Shown here one piece after another: positions 1 through 5,216 of a stretch of DNA of 9,429 bases (the first letter of the stretch is position 1; every line of letters starts with the position of its first letter). Under the pieces are notes generated by a model. It was not told where the DNA came from. It saw nothing but the letters and a program-made list of their open reading frames with translations, and did no database searches. The stretch lies in the NCBI GenBank assembly GCA_021848555.1, contig JAJZUN010000081.1:1-9429 (forward strand). The letters are read 5' to 3'. The position numbers were made by a program, and so were the translations under genes. The stretch comes from Pseudomonadota bacterium (GTDB lineage Bacteria; Pseudomonadota; Gammaproteobacteria; Burkholderiales; SG8-39).

Positions 1-2
1 TG

Positions 3-740
3 CGCTTCGGCCCCCAGGTATGGTCGCCGACCATCCCCAAAGGCGAGGCCGACATCCTGGTCGCACTGGAGTGGGCCGAAGGCCTGCGCTGGCTTGCCTA
101 CCTCAAGCCCGACACCGGGATATTCATCTGCGACACCAAGCGCATCGTGCCGCCGTTCGCCTGCCTCAACCGGCGTCCCGGCGCGCCCCTGCGCTACTCG
201 CGCGAGACACCGGCCGAAGTCAAGGCGCATGTGGCCGAAGGCTATGCGATCGATGCCACCGACATGGCGGAAAAACTCGGCAACGAACGTGCCGCCAACG
301 TGGTGCTCATCGGCGCGCTGTCCACAGCGCTGGAATTTTCCGCCGCGGACTGGGAAAAGTCGCTCGCGGAATTTGTGCCGAAGAAGACCATAGCAGTCAA
401 TCTCGAAGCCTTCCGCCTCGGGCGCACCTGGATCGAGGACGCGCGCACTGCGCCGCCCGACACGCAGACGCCGCTGGCCGGCGTGCCGGCACCGGCCCAT
501 CTGCCCTATAGCGTGCGCCTCGAGATTACCGCCGCGTGGTGCAAGAGCTGCGACATCTGCGTCAAGCTCTGCCCCGAACGCTGCCTGCGCCTCAATGGAG
601 AACGCGTCGTCGAACTGGCGCAGCCGGAAAAATGCACCGGCTGCCGGTTGTGCGAACTGCTGTGTCCCGACTTCGCCATCCGCGTGCACCTGGACGCGGC
701 GCAGCCGCAGGATGTGGCCGCCGCAGGGAGCAGAACATGA
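3..740 (+). CDS. 2-oxoacid:acceptor oxidoreductase, IorB-like gamma domain fused to two-[4Fe-4S] ferredoxin domain (5' partial)
   Basis: The reading frame is open from the window edge, so the N-terminus (including the expected GxGGQG loop) is missing; 245 residues remain. Residues 1 to about 150 match the catalytic gamma domain of pyruvate/indolepyruvate ferredoxin oxidoreductases: the visible stretch FGPQVWSPTIPKGEAD followed by ALEWAEGLRWLAYLKP is typical of IorB. Residues 180-190 and 211-221 hold two CxxCxxCxxxCP motifs (C180, C183, C186, C190; C211, C214, C217, C221), which would bind two [4Fe-4S] clusters, as in the delta subunit of these enzymes. The fused protein would carry electrons from the TPP site to an external ferredoxin in the cytoplasm. 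Its TGA overlaps the ATG of the alpha-subunit gene (ATGA), indicating translational coupling. Fusion of gamma and delta is known in several oxidoreductases of this superfamily. Function class is secure; substrate is unknown. Confidence 0.88.
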   Translation, partial: RFGPQVWSPTIPKGEADILVALEWAEGLRWLAYLKPDTGIFICDTKRIVPPFACLNRRPGAPLRYSRETPAEVKAHVAEGYAIDATDMAEKLGNERAANVVLIGALSTALEFSAADWEKSLAEFVPKKTIAVNLEAFRLGRTWIEDARTAPPDTQTPLAGVPAPAHLPYSVRLEITAAWCKSCDICVKLCPERCLRLNGERVVELAQPEKCTGCRLCELLCPDFAIRVHLDAAQPQDVAAAGSRT

Positions 741-1912
741 ACGCCGTCGACAAAGCGCTGCAACCGGAATCGACGCTGCGCCTGCTCTCGGGCAACCACG
801 CCTGCGCGCTCGGCGCGGTCGCGGCGGGCTGCCGCTTTTTCGCCGGCTACCCGATCACGCCGTCTTCGGAGGTCGCCGAGCGCCTGTCGCGGCTGCTGCC
901 CGAAGTGGACGGCGTGTTCGTGCAAATGGAGGACGAAATCGCCTCGATCGCTGCGGTGATCGGCGCGTCCATGGGCGGCGTCAAGGCCTTGACCGCCACC
1001 AGCGGCCCGGGCTTCTCGCTGAAGCAGGAGAATATCGGCTACGCCGCCGGGGCCGAGATCCCGTGCGTGATCGTCAACGTCATGCGCGGCGGGCCGTCCA
1101 CCGGCATGCCAACGCGCCCCGCCCAGGGCGACATCATGCAGTCGCGCTGGGGCAGCCACGGCGACTATCCGATTCTCGTGCTCGCGCCTGCCTCGGTGCG
1201 CGAAATCTATACCGAGACCCTGCGTGCTTTCGATCTGGCTGAGACCTGCCGCACGCCGGTGGTGCTGCTCTATGACCAGGTGATCGCGCAACTGACCGAG
1301 ACGGTCGAGCTCGCCGATCGCCATGGCGCCGGACACGCCGAGCGCAAATGGGCCAGCGGACCCAGCGCAAGCTATCAGCCTTACGCCGCGGGCGAGGACG
1401 CGATTCCGGCCATGTCGCGCCCCGGTGCCGGTTATCGCGTGCACACCACGGGCCTGAATCACGCCGAGAACGGTTTCCCGACGCAGAATCCGGAGGCCGT
1501 CGCGCGCAACCTCGGGCGTTTGCTCACCAAGTTCGACCGTCATCGCGCGGCGATCGATTCCTGGGAGACCCTCGCCTGCGAGGACGCCGAAGTGATCGCG
1601 GTTGCGATCGGCATCAGCGCGCGTGCCGCGACGCGCGCGATCGACATTGCGCGCGCCATGGGCGTGCGCCTCGGCTTGTTCCGGCCGATCACCCTGTGGC
1701 CGTTTCCGGAGCAGGCCCTGCGCGAGACGACAAGGAACGCGCGCGCCGTGCTGGTGCCGGAGATGAACGCCGGTCAACTGAGCCTGGAAGTCGAGCGCGT
1801 CCTCGGCGGCAAGCGGGTGGATGCCATCCACCGCTACAACGGCGAGCCGATCACGCCGGAAGAAATCGCGCAGCGTGCAGCATCACTCGCCAAAGCGGGA
1901 CGGTCAAAATGA
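737..1912 (+). CDS. korA: 2-oxoacid:ferredoxin oxidoreductase alpha subunit (KorA-like)
   Basis: A 391-residue protein, the usual size for a separate alpha subunit. The N-terminal pyrimidine-binding domain shows YPITPSSE (38-45), followed by the conserved ME-E-ASI block (64-71), TSGPGFSLKQENIG (88-101) and the GGPSTGMPTRPAQGD segment (118-132), all hallmarks of KorA/VorB/PorA proteins. With the beta subunit it forms the thiamine diphosphate site that decarboxylates a 2-oxoacid and makes an acyl-CoA. The start at 737 is chosen over the upstream in-frame start at 536 because AGGGAG (725-730) sits six bases before it, it overlaps the preceding stop as ATGA, and family homology begins here. The stop overlaps the next ATG in the same way. 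korA is used as a family symbol: 2-oxoglutarate specificity is not shown, and branched-chain or aryl 2-oxoacids are equally possible. Confidence 0.92.
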   Translation: MNAVDKALQPESTLRLLSGNHACALGAVAAGCRFFAGYPITPSSEVAERLSRLLPEVDGVFVQMEDEIASIAAVIGASMGGVKALTATSGPGFSLKQENIGYAAGAEIPCVIVNVMRGGPSTGMPTRPAQGDIMQSRWGSHGDYPILVLAPASVREIYTETLRAFDLAETCRTPVVLLYDQVIAQLTETVELADRHGAGHAERKWASGPSASYQPYAAGEDAIPAMSRPGAGYRVHTTGLNHAENGFPTQNPEAVARNLGRLLTKFDRHRAAIDSWETLACEDAEVIAVAIGISARAATRAIDIARAMGVRLGLFRPITLWPFPEQALRETTRNARAVLVPEMNAGQLSLEVERVLGGKRVDAIHRYNGEPITPEEIAQRAASLAKAGRSK

Positions 1913-2793
1913 CAATGATGGTCGACTCGGCAGCCGATTTCGACGTGCGCGATTACCTGCGCAAGGAAATGATGCCGCACTTCCTGTGCCCCGGATGCGG
2001 CCATGGCATCGCCCTGCGGGCGCTGCTGTGGGCGATACACGAACTCGGCATAGACAAAGACAAACTCGCCGTGGTGTCCGGCATCGGCTGCGCCGGCCGG
2101 CTCTCGGCCTACATCGACGCCAACACCTTTCACGTCACCCACGGCCGGCCGCTGGCCTACGCCACCGGCCTGGCGCTGGCGCGGCCCGATCTGCACGTCG
2201 TGGTGATCACCGGCGACGGCGACTGCCTCGCGATCGGCGGCAACCACCTGATCCACGCCTGCCGGCGCAACCTCAAGCTCACCTGCCTCATGCTCAACAA
2301 CGAGGTCTACGGCATGACCGGCGGCCAGGTGTCGCCGACGACCTCCGAGACGCGCCTGACCAGCACCACCCCGCTGGGAAACGCCGAGCCGCACTTCGAC
2401 GCCTGCGCGCTCGCCGCGGCGGCGGGCGCGAGCTTCGTCGGCCGTGAAGGCACGCGGCACGTGCCCAGGCTGAAGGAACTGATCCGCGCGGGCCTGGCGC
2501 ATCCCGGATTTGCCTTCGTCGAAGTGCTGTCCGATTGCACCGAGATCTTCGGCCGCAAGAACGAATTGGGCTCCTCGCCCGAAATGATCATGCGCCAAAA
2601 GAGCGACCTGCGGCCCAGCGCCTACCGCGACACGGTGGACACGCCGTTCCGCGCGAACACGCTGCCTACCGGCGTACTCACCAGGACGGAGCGGGCCGAG
2701 TACGGCGCGGCCTATCGCAAGGCGGCCGCGGCGCAGCGCGCCGGCAAGGCTGCGCAAGCGGGCGCTGCCGCAAAGAATAAGGGAAAAGCCTGA
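1909..2793 (+). CDS. korB: 2-oxoacid:ferredoxin oxidoreductase beta subunit, TPP-binding (KorB-like)
   Basis: A 294-residue protein carrying the thiamine-diphosphate/Mg2+ motif GDG (102-104) followed by NN (130-131), with the family signatures CPGCGHG (27-33), SGIGCAGR (57-64), HGRPLAYATGLALA (78-91) and YGMTGGQ (134-140). It is the diphosphate-binding half of the active site and pairs with the upstream alpha subunit. The ATG at 1909 overlaps the alpha stop; ATGs at 1915 and 1918 are alternatives that change only the first three residues. GGGA lies about eight bases upstream. The last 30 residues or so are an Ala/Lys/Gln-rich tail (for example KAAAAQRAGKAAQ) beyond the conserved domain; such low-complexity ends are common in high-GC genomes and its role is unknown. 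The stop shares one base with the next start (TGATG). Confidence 0.93.
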   Translation: MTMMVDSAADFDVRDYLRKEMMPHFLCPGCGHGIALRALLWAIHELGIDKDKLAVVSGIGCAGRLSAYIDANTFHVTHGRPLAYATGLALARPDLHVVVITGDGDCLAIGGNHLIHACRRNLKLTCLMLNNEVYGMTGGQVSPTTSETRLTSTTPLGNAEPHFDACALAAAAGASFVGREGTRHVPRLKELIRAGLAHPGFAFVEVLSDCTEIFGRKNELGSSPEMIMRQKSDLRPSAYRDTVDTPFRANTLPTGVLTRTERAEYGAAYRKAAAAQRAGKAAQAGAAAKNKGKA

Positions 2794-3356
2794 TGCGCAA
2801 TACCCGGGTCGAAATCCGCATCGGCGGCACCGGCGGCCAGGGCCTGATCCTGTGCGCCAAGATGCTCGCCGATGCGCTCGCCGCAGCGGGCCGACGCGTC
2901 GCCCAGTCGCAGACCTATGAACCGACGTCGCGCGGCGGCTACTGCAACTCCGATCTGGTGATTTCGGAGCGCGAAGTCGATTTCCCGCTCGCGACCGCGG
3001 TCGACTACCTCGTACTCCTCAACCACCTCGCGATCAAGCCGTCGTGGCCCCTGCTCAAACCGGGCGCGCTGGTCATCGCCGACACGCGGCTGTGTCCCGA
3101 ACTGCCCAAAGGCAACTATCGCGCCCATCACCTACCCCTCAGTCGCACCGCGATCGAACTCGGCAGCGAGCGCGTGGCGAACATCATCGCGCTCGGGGCG
3201 CTGGCAGCGCTCAGCGGCGTGTGCGAGCGCAAGGCGCTGGAACAAGCCGTGCGCGCGGAAACACCGAAGAGCTTTCTCGACCTCAACCTGGATGCGCTTG
3301 CTGCGGGATACCGGCTTGGCGAACAGGGGAGCGCTACCGCTGCGGTGGCTCAGTAG
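2793..3356 (+). CDS. 2-oxoacid:acceptor oxidoreductase gamma subunit (KorC-like)
   Basis: A 187-residue protein of the catalytic gamma family of pyruvate/ketoisovalerate oxidoreductases. The N-terminus has the expected RIGGTGGQG loop (9-17), then SQTYEPTSRGGYCNSDLVIS (39-58) with the RGG motif and the EVDFP segment (61-65) typical of KorC/VorC. AAGGGAA (2779-2785) precedes the ATG by seven bases. It is the last gene of the operon. The operon already encodes an IorB-like gamma domain in its first gene, so this is a second gamma module of a different subtype; both may sit in one complex, or they may serve alternative assemblies. Family assignment is confident, role of the duplication is not. 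Confidence 0.9.
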   Translation: MRNTRVEIRIGGTGGQGLILCAKMLADALAAAGRRVAQSQTYEPTSRGGYCNSDLVISEREVDFPLATAVDYLVLLNHLAIKPSWPLLKPGALVIADTRLCPELPKGNYRAHHLPLSRTAIELGSERVANIIALGALAALSGVCERKALEQAVRAETPKSFLDLNLDALAAGYRLGEQGSATAAVAQ

Positions 3357-3601
3357 GTCGGCAAATCTTTACCGCTTCAGTTTGGGCGGACGCAGTTGTG
3401 CGCAAGCCATCGCGTAGCACGCAGATATGCTCATGGATTTGATCGGTCGGTTTCGGCGGCGGCATGACCTACGCCAGTGATGCCTATCCCAGTTGCCTTG
3501 GTTGAGGAAGCGGCGGCTTGAGCGTAACCTGGCCGTACTCGCCCCTGCTTTTGGGGGCTCTACAGGCCCCCTTTTAGCAGGTCCACGTTTTATTAGAAGC
3601 C
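3357..3601 (+). other. Intergenic region between the oxidoreductase operon and the nuclease island
   Basis: About 245 bases without a convincing gene. A minus-strand open frame of 80 codons (3369-3611) and a shorter one starting near 3466 have no recognisable motif and basic, Arg-rich composition, so they are probably chance frames. No obvious terminator follows directly after the gamma gene. The only clear structure is the G-rich hairpin near the right end. The region may hold the junction where the lower-GC island begins, but no flanking direct repeat, tRNA or integrase fragment is visible. Confidence 0.5.
3544..3581 (+). terminator. Nested hairpin with T-run, possible intrinsic terminator or attenuator
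   Basis: An inner six-pair stem, GGGGGC (3553-3558) with GCCCCC (3566-3571), closes a seven-base loop and is followed by TTTT (3572-3575). An outer five-pair stem, CCTGC (3544-3548) with GCAGG (3577-3581), encloses it, with unpaired TTTT and TTTTA between the stems. The inner hairpin plus T-run fits a weak rho-independent terminator for transcription leaving the oxidoreductase operon. It ends only 20 bases before the GIY-YIG start codon, so it could instead act on the leader of that gene. Confidence 0.5.
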
Positions 3602-4015
3602 ATGGAACCATCCGCCACGCCCGCCGAGAAACTGAATGCCATGGGATTTCGCAAGTGCGGCGAATGGCGGCTGGAGGACGGCAAAATCAAGTGCGTTCTC
3701 TCTGACAACGCCGCCGCACCAAACGTCCTTTATGCTTTCATCTCAGAGAGCGCGGTTCTCTACGTTGGAAAGACCGTGCGCTCTTTGAAAAAACGGATGT
3801 ACGGCTACCAGAATCCAGGGGCGACGCAGTCTACGAACATCAAAGGGAACAAGTTCATAAAGGAGACTCTCGCCCAAGGCAGGCTCGTCGAGGTTCATGC
3901 GCTCCCAGACAACGGCCTGCTGTACTACGGTGGTTTCCACGTGAACCTTTCCGCAGGCCTCGAAGACAGCCTAGTCGCCAATCTGAAACCGAAGTGGAAC
4001 AAGGCAGGAATTTGA
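3602..4015 (+). CDS. Stand-alone GIY-YIG nuclease-domain protein
   Basis: A 137-residue protein with a single GIY-YIG-like domain. The core strands read VLYAF (42-46) and LYVGKT (53-58), giving Y44, Y54 and G56 in place of the name motif. A probable catalytic arginine is R65 in KKRMYGY, the metal-binding glutamate is E121 in GLEDSLVANL, and the C-terminal KPKWN (129-133) supplies the conserved asparagine. These are the usual positions of catalytic residues in the superfamily, so an active DNA-cleaving domain is plausible. No DNA-binding domain is attached; about 40 N-terminal residues are of unknown function. ATG 3602 has only a weak purine stretch (AGAAG) before it. Family members act in restriction, homing, repair and mobile elements; the specific role here cannot be told. 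The gene opens the lower-GC island and is 91 bases upstream of another nuclease-like gene on the same strand. Confidence 0.75.
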   Translation: MEPSATPAEKLNAMGFRKCGEWRLEDGKIKCVLSDNAAAPNVLYAFISESAVLYVGKTVRSLKKRMYGYQNPGATQSTNIKGNKFIKETLAQGRLVEVHALPDNGLLYYGGFHVNLSAGLEDSLVANLKPKWNKAGI

Positions 4016-4106
4016 TTTCCAATTACGCCTTGGAGAACGTACGTGCCCGGAAACAGTGCGCGTTCGACGCATATTGGCTCCAAATTGGCACGCAGAATTA
4101 GCAGCG

Positions 4107-4712
4107 ATGGCGACGAAGGAAGACATTCTCGAACAGCTCGTCGAAGAGTATCTTCTTCACAAAGGGTATTTCGTCCGTCACAACCTCAAGTTCTTGCCTC
4201 GTCGAGATCACCCTGACTTCGTTTCCAATCAGGATTCCAATCATAGTGACATTGACGTTCTCGGCTTCAATCCAAAGCTCCAAGGCGCCGACCGCGTGTG
4301 GGCCGTAAGCTGCAAGAGTTGGCAGGGCGGCTTTGGCCCTGAAGCAGAGCTTAGGAACATCCTGGCGGAGAAGGTGGTGCGCGGACGAGCGGCTTGGAAA
4401 TCGTTTCGTGAGTTGGTGAAGCCCAAGTGGTCCGAAGCTTTTCGTCAAGCCATTTCCGATGCGACAGGTGAGCAGGAATTTACATACGTGCTCGCTGTCA
4501 CCAAGATTGTGGGAGGCAAGCAACCGTGGGAAGAAAACCAGGAGTTTCGTGCAGCGCTGGGTGGCAACCCCATTCGAATCGTCGAGTTCAGAGAAATATT
4601 GAAGGAGATCTATCCTTCTTTGAAGACAACCCTTGCGGGCACCGAAGTCGGCCGCATGCTCCAATTGTTTAAGGCTGTAGGAATCAAGGTTGACGCCGAT
4701 ACTGTGTTCTAA
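4107..4712 (+). CDS. Uncharacterised PD-(D/E)XK nuclease-like protein, 201 aa
   Basis: The protein starts with an amphipathic helix (TKEDILEQLVEEYLLHKGYF) and then shows HSDIDVLGFNP (46-56) and WAVSCKSWQGGFGP (65-78). The D48/D50 pair followed about 20 residues later by xCK (K70) is the arrangement seen in restriction-endonuclease-fold proteins of the Mrr/Holliday-resolvase type. The acidic residue that normally sits two before the lysine is serine (S68), so the metal site may be altered or the acid may migrate from helix 1 (E9, E13 or E14). ATG 4107 is preferred over an in-frame GTG at 4056 because the first helix begins right after it; neither has a strong Shine-Dalgarno sequence. No membrane segment or second domain is seen; the C-terminal half is an unrecognised alpha/beta region. 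Neighbouring genes suggest a DNA-defence or DNA-processing role, but this is inference. Confidence 0.68.
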   Translation: MATKEDILEQLVEEYLLHKGYFVRHNLKFLPRRDHPDFVSNQDSNHSDIDVLGFNPKLQGADRVWAVSCKSWQGGFGPEAELRNILAEKVVRGRAAWKSFRELVKPKWSEAFRQAISDATGEQEFTYVLAVTKIVGGKQPWEENQEFRAALGGNPIRIVEFREILKEIYPSLKTTLAGTEVGRMLQLFKAVGIKVDADTVF

Positions 4713-4741
4713 CCTCAATCTTGGGCATCGGCGTTGTCATC

Positions 4742-4879
4742 ATGGCGCATTTCGCCTTCAGCTACTCCGATGCATTCAGTTCCGCGGGCGAAGTGTTGGC
4801 CGCCAACCCAGACGCGAAGCGTGTCACCCAGAAATGGCGCTTTGGTCCCGAAAACATGGCCGCGATATATGACCGCTAA
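4742..4879 (+). CDS. Possible 45-codon ORF or gene remnant
   Basis: An open frame from ATG 4742 to TAA 4877-4879 encodes a 45-residue peptide beginning MAHFAFSYSD and ending ENMAAIYDR. Its third-codon positions are mostly G or C, closer to the native genes of the window than the competing antisense frame. The frame is open upstream to about 4694, overlapping the end of the preceding gene. There is no Shine-Dalgarno sequence. It may be a small gene, or the C-terminal scrap of a gene whose remainder was lost when the island was assembled. I do not recognise the family. Confidence 0.25.
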   Translation: MAHFAFSYSDAFSSAGEVLAANPDAKRVTQKWRFGPENMAAIYDR

Positions 4880-4941
4880 CCCCGCGATGATGCCGGCCCG
4901 TCCGGGATCGGCCCCCGAGCGCACGGCCATCGCGTAATGGC

Positions 4942-4960
4942 GGCCGCCCGCGCGGCGGCC
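4942..4960. repeat. GC-rich hairpin
   Basis: Perfect seven-pair inverted repeat, GGCCGCC (4942-4948) and GGCGGCC (4954-4960), around a five-base CGCGC loop. There is no T-run on either side, so it is not a standard intrinsic terminator. It could be an RNA structure or simply a by-product of local GC richness. Confidence 0.35.
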
Positions 4961-5134
4961 ATCGCAATGCCGCGAACATTCTTTAGCTTTCAAAACCTGA
5001 AACCAACGCACCGTATTCCTTTCCGCGATGCTTCCGTGCCAAATATGGCAAGTTTATGAGCGCTATCTTGCCAGCGAAGGAAAAACATTCAGGGCAGAGC
5101 AACCGTTCTTTGTTTCCAACTACAATGCTCATAC

Positions 5135-5158
5135 GGCGGAATGCATACCGACTCCGCC
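5135..5158. promoter_or_regulatory. Inverted repeat upstream of the restriction-modification promoter
   Basis: GGCGGA (5135-5140) and TCCGCC (5153-5158) form a perfect six-base inverted repeat with a 12-base spacer that itself contains the palindrome ATGCAT (5141-5146). It ends 20 bases before the TATAAT box, so it overlaps or adjoins the expected -35 position. It could be an operator or a short hairpin; it does not resemble the C-boxes known for controller proteins of PvuII-type systems. Confidence 0.25.
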
Positions 5159-5178
5159 CTCGAAACTCCACTGGCGAA

Positions 5179-5184
5179 TATAAT
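5179..5184 (+). promoter_or_regulatory. Probable -10 box for the HEAT-nuclease/methyltransferase unit
   Basis: A perfect TATAAT lies 32 bases before the GTG start at 5217, in the only clearly AT-rich patch of this interval. Transcription would begin near 5191 and give a leader of roughly 25 bases. No good TTGACA-like -35 is found at 16-18 base spacing and there is no extended -10 TGn, so the promoter may be weak or need an activator. Confidence 0.45.
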
Positions 5185-5216
5185 GATCCCGCATAACAAC
5201 TCCTTCTGGTGGCGTC

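Larger units (their letters stand above)
4713..5216. other. Gene-poor interval inside the nuclease island
   Basis: About 500 bases separate the 201-residue nuclease-like gene from the HEAT-nuclease gene. The left part (4713-4880) has a short plus-strand frame listed separately, overlapped by a minus-strand frame of 98 codons (4715-5011) with no known motif. The centre has a GC-rich hairpin and a 9-base direct repeat, GGCCATCGC, at 4925-4933 and 4957-4965. The right part (4980-5216) is less GC-rich, contains a minus-strand open frame (4983-5132 from its internal ATG) without recognisable features, and ends in the probable promoter of the restriction-modification unit. No RNA gene, insertion-sequence end or CRISPR repeat was seen. 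Confidence 0.5.

Noticed and set aside
506..1831. Long minus-strand open frame of 441 codons opposite the alpha-subunit gene
   Set aside because: It lies opposite a gene with full family motifs; its product is His/Arg/Gly-rich with no domain. High-GC genes often leave long open antisense frames.
1834..2757. Minus-strand frame of 307 codons opposite the beta-subunit gene
   Set aside because: Shadow of a gene with TPP-binding motifs; no motif of its own.
3369..3611. Minus-strand 80-codon frame as a transposase or integrase remnant
   Set aside because: Arg-rich and ends in CAQLRPPKLKR, but shows no DDE or tyrosine-recombinase motif and no terminal inverted repeats flank it.
4056..4106. GTG-initiated extension of the 201-residue nuclease-like gene
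   Set aside because: The 17 extra residues are unlike the following helix, the nearest GGAG is about 20 bases upstream of the GTG, and ATG 4107 fits the domain boundary better.
5100..5216. Controller (C) protein gene or C-box as in the PvuII system
   Set aside because: No small helix-turn-helix frame and no C-box-like repeat were found around the restriction-modification unit.
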